From Mobilicoccus caccae (GTDB lineage: Bacteria > Actinomycetota > Actinomycetes > Actinomycetales > Dermatophilaceae): a stretch of 64,000 nucleotides of DNA. The notes beneath the pieces are model-generated. The model ran no database searches, was not told where the DNA came from, and was given only the letters and a program-made list of their open reading frames with translations. Shown here in pieces: positions 8,133 to 17,555 of the stretch; within the stretch, counting starts at the first letter, position 1; each line of letters starts with the position of its first letter. Location: contig NZ_BSUO01000001.1 in NCBI RefSeq assembly GCF_030161635.1, positions 372,001 through 436,000 of the forward strand, in the 5' to 3' direction. Both the position numbers and the translations under genes were made by a program.

Positions 8133-8684
8133 GTGGACGCCGAGCACATGGAGGGCGACCTCGAGCGGGTACTCATCTCCGAGGAAGAGATCCTGGCGCG
8201 ACTCGACGAGCTCGCCGCCGACATCTGGCGCGACTACGAGGGCAAGGACCTGCTGCTCGTCGGCGTCCTCAAGGGTGCCGTCATCGTCGTGTCCGACCTC
8301 ATGCGGGCGCTGCCCGGGACCGCCCCCATGGACTGGATGGCCATCTCCTCCTACGGGTCCGGCACCAAGAGCTCGGGAGTCGTGCGCATCCTCAAGGACC
8401 TCGACACCGACATCACCGGCAAGCACGTCCTCATCATCGAGGACATCATCGACTCCGGTCTCACGCTGAGCTGGATCAAGTCCAACCTCGCCTCCCGCAA
8501 CGCCGCGTCCGTCGAGATCTGCACGCTGCTGCGCAAGCCCGACGCGGTCAAGGTCGACGTCGGCGTGCGGTACGTGGGCTTCGACATCCCCAACGACTTC
8601 GTCGTCGGCTACGGCCTGGACTACGCGGAGAAGTACCGCAACCTGCGCTGCATCGGCCTGCTCGCCCCGCACGTCTACGCCTGA
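8133..8684 (+). CDS. hpt: Hypoxanthine phosphoribosyltransferase
   Basis: Purine salvage enzyme making IMP or GMP from hypoxanthine or guanine and PRPP. 183 residues from GTG 8133, preceded by AGGAGG. The type I PRTase PRPP loop [14 protein letters not shown] is intact at about residues 95-108. The flexible loop with [11 protein letters not shown] and the purine-binding [14 protein letters not shown] segment are present, and length is normal. Position between tilS and ftsH is the conserved actinobacterial arrangement. Confidence 0.95.
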   Translation: MDAEHMEGDLERVLISEEEILARLDELAADIWRDYEGKDLLLVGVLKGAVIVVSDLMRALPGTAPMDWMAISSYGSGTKSSGVVRILKDLDTDITGKHVLIIEDIIDSGLTLSWIKSNLASRNAASVEICTLLRKPDAVKVDVGVRYVGFDIPNDFVVGYGLDYAEKYRNLRCIGLLAPHVYA

Positions 8685-8834
8685 GGCGCACTCCGCCCCC
8701 GGGCGCGGCCCCGCCGCATCGGAGGGTTGTGGGTGCCCCGGTGTACCGTCGAACGAACGGCCGACCAGGCGGCCAGGCACGCACCCGGGACCGTCCGGGG
8801 ACAGACCAGGAGGAGCGGGGTCGCCCCGAGAACC

Positions 8835-10860
8835 ATGGACGCCAAGCGCATCGTCAAGAACCCCTTGCTCTGGGTTCTGCTCGTGTTCCTCATCGGTCTC
8901 GTCGCGCTCAACCTCGGCACCGGCGGGTCGGCCCAGCGCATCGACACCGCCCGCGCCGAGCAGCTCATCGCCGACGGCCACGTCCAGAAGGCCGTCTTCC
9001 GCGACGGCGACCGCCTCGACCTGAGCCTCACCGAACCCACCGACGTGGGCACCGGCCGGGTCACCAAAGAGGTCTACACGATGTACGTCGAGCAGCGTGC
9101 CGACGCCCTGCTCGACCAGGTCCGCGAGGCGCGTCCGTCCCAGGGGTACGACGACCACCCGCCGCAGTCGAGCTGGTTCGGGCTCCTCCTGCTCAACGTG
9201 CTGCCGCTGCTCGTGCTGTTGCTCGTCTTCTGGTTCGTCCTCAGCCGCATGCAGGGCGGCGGCAAGGTCATGCAGTTCGGCAAGTCACGGGCCAAACTCG
9301 CGAGCAAGGACAACCCCACGGTCACCTTCGCCGACGTGGCGGGCGCCCAGGAGGCCGTCGAAGAGCTGCAGGAGATCAAGGAGTTCCTCGCCGAGCCCGC
9401 CAAGTTCGCCGCCGTCGGCGCCAAGATCCCCAAGGGCGTCCTGCTGTACGGCCCGCCGGGCACGGGCAAGACGCTGCTGGCGCGGGCGGTCGCGGGCGAG
9501 GCGGGGGTGCCGTTCTACTCGATCTCCGGCTCGGACTTCGTCGAGATGTTCGTCGGTGTCGGAGCGAGCCGTGTGCGTGACCTCTTCGAGCAGGCCAAGC
9601 AGAACGCCCCGGCCATCGTCTTCGTCGACGAGATCGACGCGGTCGGTCGCCACCGCGGCGCCGGCCTGGGCGGCGGGCACGACGAGCGCGAGCAGACCCT
9701 CAACCAGTTGCTCGTCGAGATGGACGGATTCGACGTCAACGCCAACGTCATCCTCATCGCCGCCACCAACCGCCCCGACATCCTCGACCCGGCCCTGCTC
9801 CGCCCCGGCCGCTTCGACCGCCAGATCGCCGTCGAAGCCCCCGACCTCGCCGGGCGTCGCGCCATCCTCGAGGTGCACGGCACCGACAAGCCGCTGGCCG
9901 ACGGCGTCGATCTGCAGGCCGTGGCGCGGCGCACCCCGGGTTCACCGGCGCCGACCTGGCCAACGTGCTCAACGAGGCGGCGCTGCTCACCGCGCGCACC
10001 GGTGCCCGCGCCATCGACGACGACGCGTTGGACGAGGCCATCGACCGCGTCGTCGCCGGGCCGCAGAAGCGCACGCGCATCATGAGCCTGGAGGAGAAGA
10101 AGCGGACCGCCTACCACGAGGGCGGGCACGCGCTCGTGGCCGCCGCGCTGCACCACACCGACCCCGTCACCAAGGTGACGATCCTGCCGCGGGGGCGCGC
10201 GCTCGGCTACACGATGGTGCTGCCCGTCGACGACAAGTACTCCTCCAGCCGCAACGAGATGCTCGACCGGCTGGCCTACCTCCTCGGCGGGCGGGTGGCC
10301 GAGGAGATGGTGTTCCACGACCCGACCTCCGGCGCGGCCGACGACATCGACAAGGCCACGGCCCTGGCACGCAAGATGATCACGCAGTTCGGCATGAGCG
10401 AGCGCGTCGGCGCCGTCAAGCTCGGTCAGGACTCCGGTGAGGTCTTCCTCGGCCGCGACATGGGGCACCAGCGCGACTACTCCGAGCACCTGGCGGGCGT
10501 CGTCGACGAGGAGATCCGGCGGCTCGTCGAGGCGGCCCACGACGAGGCCTGGCAGGTGATCTCGGAGAACCGGGACGTCCTCGACCGCCTGGTCCTCGAA
10601 CTCCTCGAGACCGAGTCGATCGGCACGGCGCGGCTGGCGGAGTTGTTCGCCGACGTCGCCAAGCAGCCCCGACGCATCGTGTGGCTGAGCAGCGAGCGGC
10701 GGTCGGTGAGCGAACGTCCGCCGGTGCTCACCGAGTCCGAGCGTCGCCGACTCGCGCAGGGGCGCCCCGCTGATCCCCCCGACGATCCCGAGGACGAATC
10801 TCCTCCCACACAGATCATCCAGATACCCGGCGGTGGCCATGTCGATCCCCCAGTCGTTGA
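8835..10860 (+). CDS. ftsH: ATP-dependent zinc metalloprotease FtsH, with two frameshifts
   Basis: Membrane-bound hexameric AAA+ protease that degrades misfolded or regulatory membrane and cytosolic proteins. Start ATG 8835 gives a first membrane helix at residues 9-27, an extracytoplasmic segment and a second helix near residues 115-137. The AAA module has Walker A GPPGTGKT, Walker [10 protein letters not shown] and the arginine-finger region L-R-P-G-R-F-D-R. The frame breaks at GGG 9938-9940; adding a G gives [12 protein letters not shown]. The zinc motif is H-E-G-G-H. As read, the frame runs on into folE, but adding one C to 10847-10851 produces a TGA at 10858-10860, giving about 675 residues. 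Both breaks look like sequencing errors. Confidence 0.93.
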
Positions 10861-11421
10861 CATCGAGCGGGCCGAGCGCGCGGTCCGCGAACTCCTGCTC
10901 GCCATCGGTGAGGACCCCGACCGCGAGGGGCTGCGCGAGACCCCGGGGCGGGTGGCCCGTTCCTACGCCGAGCTCTTCGCCGGTCTGCGGATGGACCCGG
11001 CCGAGCTGCTGGCCACGACCTTCGAGGTCGACCACGACGAGATGGTGCTCGTGCGCGACATCGAGCTGTACAGCACCTGCGAGCACCACCTCGTGCCGTT
11101 CCACGGCGTGGCGCACGTGGGCTACATCCCCTCCAAGTCGGGGCGTGTCACCGGGCTGTCGAAGATCGCGCGGCTGGTCGACGTGTACGCCAAGAGGCCC
11201 CAGATCCAGGAGCGTCTCACCTCCCAGATCGCCGACGCCCTCGTGGAGCACCTCGAGCCGCGCGGGGTGATCGTCGTCGTCGACTGCGAGCATCTGTGCA
11301 TGTCGATGCGCGGGGTCCGCAAACCCGGGGCGCGCACGACGACGTCGGCTGTGCGGGGGCAGTTGCGTTCTCCCGCGACTCGCGCGGAGGCGATGAGCCT
11401 GATCCTCGGGGGGCTCGATGA
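10839..11421 (+). CDS. folE: GTP cyclohydrolase I, with two frameshifts
   Basis: Converts GTP to 7,8-dihydroneopterin triphosphate, the first step of folate synthesis. The natural start is ATG 10839, overlapping the repaired ftsH stop. One added C at 10847-10851 gives [16 protein letters not shown]. The body has L-L[12 protein letters not shown], the zinc-binding C-E-H-H and later [11 protein letters not shown], and G-L-S-K. One added G in the G6 run 11408-11413 ends the protein at TGA 11419-11421, overlapping the folP start by four bases. The repaired protein has 194 residues, the normal size. Confidence 0.92.
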
Positions 11422-12248
11422 GCCGTCCGCTCGTGATGGGCATCGTCAACGTCACGCCCGACTCCTTCAGCGACGGGGGGCGCTGGTTCGATCACGAGGC
11501 GGCGGTGGAACACGGTCGGGAGCTGGCGGTCGCCGGCGCCGACATCGTCGACGTCGGGGGCGAGTCGACCCGTCCCGGTGCTCGGCGCCCGAGCGAGCAG
11601 GAGGAGCTCGACCGGATCCTGCCGGTCGTCGCCGCCCTGGCCCGCACCCGGCTGCGGGTCTCGATCGACACGATGCGTGCGTCGGTCGCCGCTGCGGCGC
11701 TCGACGCGGGGGCCGACATCGTCAATGACGTCAGCGGCGGTCTGGCCGACCCGGGGATGCTGCCGCTGGTCGCGAGCACCGGAGCGACCTACGTGACCAT
11801 GCACTGGCGCGGCCACGGTGACTCGATGCAGCAGCGCGCCGTGTACGACGACGTCGTCGCCGAGGTGCGCGGCGAACTCCTCGCGCGGGTGGAGGCAGCC
11901 GAGGCGGCCGGGGTCGGCGCGGACCGGATCGTCATCGACCCCGGGTTGGGGTTCGCCAAGACCGCCGAGCACAACTGGCAGCTCATGGCCCGGATGCGGG
12001 AGTTCACAGAGCTCGGCTACCGGGTGCTGGTCGGGGCGTCCCGCAAGACCTTCCTCGGCCGGCTCGGTGGGGCGGAGGCGCCGGTGCCGCCGGCCCGCAG
12101 GGATGCCGCCACCGCCGCGACGAGCCTGCTGTGCGCGCAGGCGGGGGTGTGGGCGGTGCGCGTGCACGACGTGCCCTCGACCCTGGCCGCCCTGCAGGTG
12201 CACGAGGCCGTCAGCGCCTGGGGCGAGGTCTCGGGCGGCGCGTCGTGA
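11418..12248 (+). CDS. folP: Dihydropteroate synthase
   Basis: Joins 4-aminobenzoate to dihydropterin pyrophosphate; it is the target of sulfonamides. 276 residues from ATG 11418. Both signatures are intact: [14 protein letters not shown] near the N-terminus and [15 protein letters not shown]. Further pterin and pABA contacts are seen in I-D-T, N-D-V-S-G, D-P-G-L-G-F and G-A-S-R-K-T-F-L-G. It overlaps folE upstream (ATGA after repair) and folB-folK downstream (GTGA), so the folate genes form one translationally coupled unit. Confidence 0.95.
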   Translation: MSRPLVMGIVNVTPDSFSDGGRWFDHEAAVEHGRELAVAGADIVDVGGESTRPGARRPSEQEELDRILPVVAALARTRLRVSIDTMRASVAAAALDAGADIVNDVSGGLADPGMLPLVASTGATYVTMHWRGHGDSMQQRAVYDDVVAEVRGELLARVEAAEAAGVGADRIVIDPGLGFAKTAEHNWQLMARMREFTELGYRVLVGASRKTFLGRLGGAEAPVPPARRDAATAATSLLCAQAGVWAVRVHDVPSTLAALQVHEAVSAWGEVSGGAS

Positions 12249-13138
12249 CCGACCGGATCCGACTCACCGGCCTCGAGGCCGACGGCACGCACGGCGTGCT
12301 CCCCGAGGAACACCTGCGGGCCCAGAGGTTCGTCGTCGACGTCACCCTCGAGGTCGACCTGTCCGCGGCCGGGGCGAGCGACGATCTGGCGGACACCGTG
12401 AGCTACGCCGAGGTGGCCCAGGACGTCGTCGAGGTCGTCGAAGGCCCCCACGTCGACCTCGTGGAGACGCTGGCCGACCGCATCGCGCGCACCCTCCTGC
12501 GCCGGCCTCCGATCGAGGCGGTCGAGGTCGTCGTGCACAAGCCCGACGCCCCGATCCCGTTGCGGTTCGCCGACGTCGCCGTCGAGATCCGACGCGAGGC
12601 GCGCCATCGGGTCGTCATCGCCCTCGGCGCCAACGACGGCGACCCGGGACACACCCTGGCCGCCGCCGTGCGGGCCGTGGCCGGCATCGAGGGCATGCGC
12701 GTCGACGGTGTCTCAGACCTGTACGAGACCGACCCGGTGGGCGGTCCGGAGCAGCCCGTCTACCTCAACGCGGTGCTTGTCGGTCACACGCGCCTGTCCC
12801 CGCACACGCTGCTCGGTCGACTGCACGAGGTGGAGGCCGATCACGGTCGCGTCCGGCAGGTGCGGTGGGGTCCGCGCACGCTCGATCTCGACCTCGTCCA
12901 GCACGGCGACCCGGGGGCCGGTGACGACGTCGTCTGCGACACGGCCGACCTCGTGCTGCCGCACCCGCGTGCGCATCAACGGGCCTTCGTGCTCGTGCCG
13001 TGGGCCCAGGTGGATCCGCGGGCCCTGCTGCGGGTGGCCGATGAGCCCGTGCCGGTGGCCGAACTCGTCTCGGCGCTCGACGCCGACGGGCTCCTGGAGG
13101 GGGTCCGCACACGGAACACCTGGCAACCCTCGTGGTGA
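12245..13138 (+). CDS. folK: Bifunctional dihydroneopterin aldolase / HPPK (FolB-FolK fusion)
   Basis: 297 residues from GTG 12245 carrying two folate enzymes. Residues 1 to about 117 are FolB, which makes 6-hydroxymethyl-dihydropterin: I-R-L-T-G-L-E-A-D-G-x-H-G-V, V-D-V-T-L-E-V-D-L, V-S-Y-A and V-V-H-K-P. From about residue 122 FolK follows, the pyrophosphokinase: V-V-I-A-L-G-A-N-D-G-D, Y-E-T-D-P-V-G-G, Y-L-N-A-V, R-W-G-P-R-T-L-D-L-D-L and L-P-H-P-R-A-H-Q-R-A-F-V-L. I looked for a hidden stop near the junction by shifting the frame by one base and found none, so unlike the FtsH-FolE case this fusion looks real. Such fusions occur in other actinobacteria. Confidence 0.9.
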   Translation: MTDRIRLTGLEADGTHGVLPEEHLRAQRFVVDVTLEVDLSAAGASDDLADTVSYAEVAQDVVEVVEGPHVDLVETLADRIARTLLRRPPIEAVEVVVHKPDAPIPLRFADVAVEIRREARHRVVIALGANDGDPGHTLAAAVRAVAGIEGMRVDGVSDLYETDPVGGPEQPVYLNAVLVGHTRLSPHTLLGRLHEVEADHGRVRQVRWGPRTLDLDLVQHGDPGAGDDVVCDTADLVLPHPRAHQRAFVLVPWAQVDPRALLRVADEPVPVAELVSALDADGLLEGVRTRNTWQPSW

Positions 13139-13144
13139 GCGGTC

Positions 13145-13606
13145 GTGCGTGACGGCGTCGGCCCGGTCCCGATCGCCGGACTCGGTGTCCTGAGCGCGGT
13201 GTTCGGGTGGCTGATCACGCGGATCTGGTACGCCCGCGCCGGGATCCCGCCGTCGCCGTCGTGGCTCGCCGCGGTGCTCGTCGTCGTCGCGGCGGGCGCG
13301 GTGATCGTCCTGGCGCGTCCCGTGCGTGCGGCGTCCTCGGCCGACCCGCCCCGGAGCGTCGCACCCCGCCGGGCCGTCGTGGCTGTCGCGCTGGCGCAGG
13401 CCGCCGCGGTCACCGGTGCCGCACTGGCCGGGTGGAACGTCGGCTTCCTGCTCACGCTCGCCGGCGATCTCGACGCGGCGTCGGTGCGGGCCGCCGCGGG
13501 GGCGGCGCTGGCGCTCGTGGCCGCTGCCGTGGCACTCGTGATCGCGGGGGTGTGGGCGCAGAACGCGTGCCGCCTTCCTCCGCGCGGCGCTTCCCCGGCA
13601 TCCTGA
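13145..13606 (+). CDS. DUF3180 membrane protein
   Basis: 153 residues from GTG 13145, six bases after folK. Four hydrophobic segments are visible (about residues 9-25, 40-57, 78-98 and 114-137), arranged as two pairs separated by a polar, Arg-rich linker. Proteins of the DUF3180 family follow folK in many actinobacteria (Rv3605c in M. tuberculosis). The function is unknown. Conserved linkage to folate synthesis suggests, without proof, co-regulation more than a catalytic role in the pathway. Confidence 0.8.
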   Translation: MRDGVGPVPIAGLGVLSAVFGWLITRIWYARAGIPPSPSWLAAVLVVVAAGAVIVLARPVRAASSADPPRSVAPRRAVVAVALAQAAAVTGAALAGWNVGFLLTLAGDLDAASVRAAAGAALALVAAAVALVIAGVWAQNACRLPPRGASPAS

Positions 13607-13631
13607 GGTCCGCCGAGCTACCGTCGTGGGT

Positions 13632-14519
13632 ATGGCCAGCGACCGACCAGCCCGACTGAAGGTGGGAGTGCTCGGGTGCGGTCGGGTGGGGGCCGTGCTC
13701 GGTGCGGCGCTCGCGGAGGCCGGTCACCGGGTCGTGGCGGTCTCGGGGGTGAGCGAGGCGTCGCGGGACCGCGCCCGGGCCCTTCTGCCGGGAGTGCCGA
13801 TGCTCCTGCCCGAGGAGGTGCTCGACCGGAGCGAACTCGTGCTCCTCACTCCACCGGCGGCCGTATTGGAGTCTCTGGTCGGGCATTTGTGTGTGTCCGG
13901 TGCTTTCCGTCCCGGACAGATCGTCGTGCATACACATCCAGGTTTCGGTATCCGTGTGTTGTCCGAAGCGAGGCATGTTCTTCCGCTGGCCATCCACCCG
14001 GCCACCCGATTCACCGGGACACGTTCGGATCTGGCGCGACTACGCGTTTCTCACGCGGCGGTGACGGCACATCCGGATCGTCGTGCCGTTGCCGAGGCAC
14101 TGGCGGTGGAGATGGGCGCCGAACCCGTGTGGGTCGAGGAAGCTGCACGTTGTGTGTACGCGGCCACCATCTCGTTGATCGGCGATCATGTCCACGCGTT
14201 GTTCGAGGCCGGACGAAGTCATGCCCTCGAGGCGGGTATTCGTGACGCCGAGGATCTTCTCCGTGGATACCTGCACGCGAGTGCGGAGGTCGCGCATACC
14301 CGCCGGGCCCACCCCCACGGTTTCGCCGAGACCGGGGACGCCGAGGGGCTGACGCGCGACCTGACCGCCTTGGCCGGCGCGCAACCGGACCCGCGCCCGT
14401 CCTATCGGGCCCTGGCCCGGCTGGCGGTGGCCGGATCGTTGCGCAGCGGCACGCCGATCGAGCTGCGGGACGACAGCCTGTTCGACGCGTTGTCCCAGGA
14501 CGACGGGGGCGGCGGTTGA
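13632..14519 (+). CDS. DUF2520/Rossmann-like NAD(P)-binding protein
   Basis: About 295 residues from ATG 13632 (GTG 13626 is also in frame). The N-terminus holds a dinucleotide-binding fold, V-G-V-L-G-C-G-R-V-G-A-V-L-G-A-A-L-A-E-A-G-H. A C-terminal helical DUF2520 domain follows, with H-P-A-T-R-F-T-G at the border. The family (Rv3603c in M. tuberculosis) normally precedes panC and has been suspected of a role near pantothenate synthesis; here panC lies 20 kb away. Codons from about 13860 to 14280 use T- and A-ending forms far more than the ends of the gene, as if the middle had another origin. Confidence 0.8.
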   Translation: MASDRPARLKVGVLGCGRVGAVLGAALAEAGHRVVAVSGVSEASRDRARALLPGVPMLLPEEVLDRSELVLLTPPAAVLESLVGHLCVSGAFRPGQIVVHTHPGFGIRVLSEARHVLPLAIHPATRFTGTRSDLARLRVSHAAVTAHPDRRAVAEALAVEMGAEPVWVEEAARCVYAATISLIGDHVHALFEAGRSHALEAGIRDAEDLLRGYLHASAEVAHTRRAHPHGFAETGDAEGLTRDLTALAGAQPDPRPSYRALARLAVAGSLRSGTPIELRDDSLFDALSQDDGGGG

Positions 14520-14648
14520 CGCGGACGTGACCGCGCCGCCCCTGACCACCGGCGATGTCGCGGGTGCGGTGTGCCGCAGGCCCGCGGCTCGCGCCGAGGT
14601 GAGGACGGCGAGTACGGTGGAGCGAACGCGCGCGTCGAAGGAGTGGTC

Positions 14649-14861
14649 GTGGAATATCTGGAGCAGGTGGCGCTCGCCATCATCCCCTCCATCGGGGTCG
14701 GATTCCTCTTCTACAAGGTCATCAAGACGATCGTCGAGAGCGATCGCAGCGAGCGGCTGGCCTATGCGCAATGGCAGCAGCGCCAGGACGCGCCCGAGAA
14801 GTCCGATGCGACCGACGGCACCGGTGTGGCAGAAAGCAGCTCGACGACTCCCCGGAGCTGA
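14649..14861 (+). CDS. Small single-span membrane protein
   Basis: About 70 residues from GTG 14649, which has GGAG five bases upstream; the longer open frame from 14571 adds an uncharacteristic Arg/Gly-rich head. Residues 4-25 (YLEQVALAIIPSIGVGFLFY) form one membrane helix, followed by a charged amphipathic stretch (DRSERLAYAQWQQRQ) and a Ser/Thr-rich tail. Small proteins of this design are conserved next to lsr2 or lysS in actinobacteria; no function is known to me. Confidence 0.65.
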   Translation: MEYLEQVALAIIPSIGVGFLFYKVIKTIVESDRSERLAYAQWQQRQDAPEKSDATDGTGVAESSSTTPRS

Positions 14862-14990
14862 ATGCAAGACATTCTCTGCGACTATTTCCCTCACTAGGCC
14901 GGATAAAGTAGGGTGAGGCGCGAGCCGAGTGGATGTCTCCTCGATATTCTCTCGGTCCCTTCAGTCTTCAATCAACTCTGGAGAACATCC

Positions 14991-15320
14991 ATGGCCCAGC
15001 GTGTCCAGGTCATCCTCGTCGACGATGTCGACGGTGGAGAGGCCACCGAGTCCGTCACCTTCGCCCTCGACGGCGTGACCTACGAGATCGACCTTTCCGA
15101 GAAGAACGCCGCGCGTCTTCGCGATTCGATGAGCGAATGGGTGGCCAACGCCCGTCGTGCCGGCGGTCGCAAGGTCACCGGCCGTCGCGCGGGTTCGACC
15201 CGTCGTGACGACCTCAACGAGATCCGCCAGTGGGGTCGCGCCAACGGATTCAAGGTCAGCGACCGCGGTCGGGTGTCGCGCGAGCTGCAGCAGGCGTACG
15301 ACACCGCTCAGGGAAAGTAG
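14991..15320 (+). CDS. lsr2: Nucleoid-associated protein Lsr2
   Basis: H-NS-like xenogeneic silencer that bridges AT-rich DNA in actinobacteria. 109 residues from ATG 14991, with GGAG nine bases upstream. The N-terminal dimerisation domain starts MAQRVQVILVDDVDGG and contains the usual F-x-L-D-G-x-x-Y-E-I-D-L-S. The C-terminal DNA-binding domain ends R-x-W-G-R-A-N-G-F-K-V-S-D-R-G-R-V-S with the minor-groove R-G-R hook. The unusually AT-rich leader (14865-14990) suggests autoregulation by Lsr2 itself, a known behaviour of such proteins; this is inference. Confidence 0.95.
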   Translation: MAQRVQVILVDDVDGGEATESVTFALDGVTYEIDLSEKNAARLRDSMSEWVANARRAGGRKVTGRRAGSTRRDDLNEIRQWGRANGFKVSDRGRVSRELQQAYDTAQGK

Positions 15321-15326
15321 CCCCCG

Positions 15327-15345
15327 CCGGCTCGAAACGAGCCGG
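15327..15345 (+). terminator. Hairpin after lsr2
   Basis: A perfect eight-base-pair stem, CCGGCTCG-aaa-CGAGCCGG, begins seven bases after the lsr2 stop. No T-run follows, so this is either a weak or factor-dependent terminator or a 3' stabilising hairpin. Confidence 0.55.
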
Positions 15346-15369
15346 AGTCGGTGACATCCTGGTGGCCTC

Positions 15370-16034
15370 ATGAGCGCGCACCCGGAGCTGGCCGATCTGG
15401 CGGCGGACATCACCACCCACATCGGGTACGTCGATGTCGTCGCGCAGGGATGGGGAGTCCGCTCCCCTATTCGTGCGAGCAGATCATCACCGAGCAGGAA
15501 GCCGGAGCGGACCCGACGGCATGGTGGCGCGAGAGCGTCGGCAAGGCCCAGGAACGCCGGTATCGACACGCGGCGCCCCCACAGGTGGGCGCCGCGTTCG
15601 TCATGGGGTGGTACCTGCAGGTGGTGGCGACGCCGCTCGCGTTCGCCGCGGTGCTGCGCGACTGGCTTCCTGATGCCTCGCCCGCGGCGTTGAGGTTCGA
15701 TCTCGACGACGCCGAGTTCTATCCCGTGGCCGAGTCGCTCGGTGGCGAACACATCCGTCGCGCCACACATCCTCAGCTCCGGATGGCGCAGGCGCGCAAG
15801 GCGTACGAGGAGCACGCGTTCCGGTTCGCGGAGTCCTACGAGCCGGGTGTGAAGATGGGCAGCAAACAGCGCTACGGGCTCGTGCGTGACACGTGGGCGG
15901 CGATGCTCAACTCGGCACGGACCTCGGTGTTGCAGGAGCCGAGCCGTCTGGGAATGCGCGAATCGTGTTGCTTCATCTTCGCTCTCCCCGGCGCGCACAC
16001 GTGCGCACGCTGCCCTCGCAATCGCGTCCGCTGA
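15370..16034 (+). CDS. FhuF-like (2Fe-2S) ferric-siderophore reductase, frameshifted
   Basis: Proteins of this type reduce iron in imported siderophores using a C-terminal 2Fe-2S cluster. The signature C-C-x10-C-x2-C is present at the end (ESCCFIFALPGAHTCARCPR). The start at ATG 15370 reads MSAHPELADLAADITTHIGY. The frame then fails at GGGG 15452-15455; one added G joins W-G-S-P-L-P-Y-S-C-E-Q-I-I and gives about 221 residues. The middle part contains R-x-S-V-G-K-A-Q-E-R-R-Y. It is monocistronic, with no siderophore transporter in the window. Function is inferred from the cysteine motif. Confidence 0.7.
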
Positions 16035-16172
16035 ACACGAACGTGTTTCGACGTCGGTGCCCGGCGGCGTTGCGGTTCAAGAGTTCTCGCTGAGTCCGTC
16101 TTGCCCGGCCTCCGAGTCTGGGGCAGGCTGACCGCCAGGTCGCGCCCGTCGACCAGATGCGAGAGGTCACCC

Positions 16173-17486
16173 ATGTGCGTCCATGATCACGAGAACAGCG
16201 ACGTCTCCCTGCCCGCCGTCGCGCGGCGCAACGTCTTGGCGGGAGCTGCCGTCCTCGCGGGCATCGCCGGGGTCGGTCTGGCGTCCTCGCCCGCGGCCGC
16301 CGCGGCGGGGGAGCCCCGGAAGGATCGCGGGTCGGCACCCCACCCGCCTGTGCTGATCGTCGAGGGCGGCGCTCTGGTCGACCCTGAGACCGGCGACGTC
16401 ACGCCGGATGCCGTGGTCGTGTTCGCCCGAGGCCGCGTGGTCGCCTCCGGCTCGCGCGATGCGACGCGTCGCGCGGTCAAGGAACACGGGCGGGGCGCGC
16501 GGGTCCTGCGGGCCGACGGGCGCTGGGTCGTGCCCGGCCTCATCGACGTGCACGTGCACAACAACACCCTCGAGGACGCCGCCACGGTGCTCCGGGCGGG
16601 CGCCACGAGCACCCGCAGCGGTTCGTCGCTCTTCTACCAGGACGTCGCCCTGGCGGAGTACTCGAAGTGGGCCCCCGGGCGCGTTCCGCGCATGCTCCCG
16701 GCAGGCACGTTCGTCACGCCCGATCTCGGCGACACCATTCTCGGCGACCCCGAGCTGGCCCCGTTGGCAGCGCTGCGCAACGGCGTGCGGACCCCCGCCG
16801 ACCTCGCGCACCTGACCAAGGTCAACCTCTCCCGCGGCGCCCGCGTCATCAAGACCCGGGCCAACCCGCGCGCCGGTCTCCCGGAGCAGGACCCGCTCGA
16901 ACTGGTCTACGACCGTGAGCAACTGTCGGCGGTCGTGAAGGCGGCGGGCAAGGCAGGTGTCCTGTGCCACGCCTACAGCGAGAAGGGCATCGACGGCGCC
17001 GTGCGAGCGGGGATCCGGTCACTCGAGCACGGGGTGTTCGTCGGCGAGCGCACGCTGGCCGAGATGGCGCGCCGGCGCACCTACTTCACGCCCACCATCG
17101 CGACGATCGACGGCATGCGGCACGTGGAGGATCCCGTGTTGCGGGCGCGCGGTGAGGAGTACGTCCCCGTCCTCGTGAAGGCCGTCGCCGAGGCGCATCG
17201 TCGGGGCGTGCCGATCGTGGCCGGGACCGACTCGTTCGGCACGGCCGTCGACCCCATCGGCAAGGAGACCCGCTTCCTCCACGAGGCAGGTCTGTCCCCG
17301 CTCGAGGCCCTGCGCAGCGCGACGACGCGTGCGGCTCGTCTGCTCGGATGGAGCCGGGCGGGGCGCCTCACCCCCGGAGCGTTCGCAGACGCCGTCATCG
17401 TCGACTCCGATCCGCTGCAGGACGGCGCGGCGCTGGAGAAGGTGCGGGTCGTCATCGCGCAGGGTGTGGTCGTCCGGGAGGACTGA
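16173..17486 (+). CDS. Tat-exported amidohydrolase (metal-dependent hydrolase superfamily)
   Basis: 437 residues from ATG 16173, with GAGAGG before it. The N-terminus has a twin-arginine signal (VARRNVLAGAAVLAG, residues 16-30) ending in an Ala-rich cleavage region near residue 46, so it should be exported folded. Metal-ligand motifs of the amidohydrolase fold are visible: H-V-H in G-L-I-D-V-H-V-H (His127, His129), later L-C-H-A-Y, L-E-H-G-V and G-T-D-S-F. It is closest in layout to imidazolonepropionase/prolidase-like enzymes, so the natural substrate may be a cyclic amide or peptide-like compound. No neighbouring gene indicates which. Confidence 0.8.
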   Translation: MCVHDHENSDVSLPAVARRNVLAGAAVLAGIAGVGLASSPAAAAAGEPRKDRGSAPHPPVLIVEGGALVDPETGDVTPDAVVVFARGRVVASGSRDATRRAVKEHGRGARVLRADGRWVVPGLIDVHVHNNTLEDAATVLRAGATSTRSGSSLFYQDVALAEYSKWAPGRVPRMLPAGTFVTPDLGDTILGDPELAPLAALRNGVRTPADLAHLTKVNLSRGARVIKTRANPRAGLPEQDPLELVYDREQLSAVVKAAGKAGVLCHAYSEKGIDGAVRAGIRSLEHGVFVGERTLAEMARRRTYFTPTIATIDGMRHVEDPVLRARGEEYVPVLVKAVAEAHRRGVPIVAGTDSFGTAVDPIGKETRFLHEAGLSPLEALRSATTRAARLLGWSRAGRLTPGAFADAVIVDSDPLQDGAALEKVRVVIAQGVVVRED

Positions 17487-17507
17487 CCGGCGAGTGACGC
17501 GCTGAGA

Positions 17508-17541
17508 CCGGAGGCGGCGTCGGTGTCGACGCCACCTCCGG
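17508..17541. terminator. Bidirectional terminator between amidohydrolase and ligD polymerase gene
   Basis: The stem CCGGAGG-c-GGCGTCG pairs with TCGACGCC-ACCTCCGG around a short loop, with one mismatch or bulge. It lies between convergent stops and is followed by CTTCTGG on the plus strand. Confidence 0.7.
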
Positions 17542-17555
17542 CTTCTGGATCACGC

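Noticed and set aside
8835-11728. Natural FtsH-FolE fusion protein
   Set aside because: One added C gives both a stop for ftsH and a start for folE, and the frame also continues wrongly into folP. A sequencing error explains all of this.
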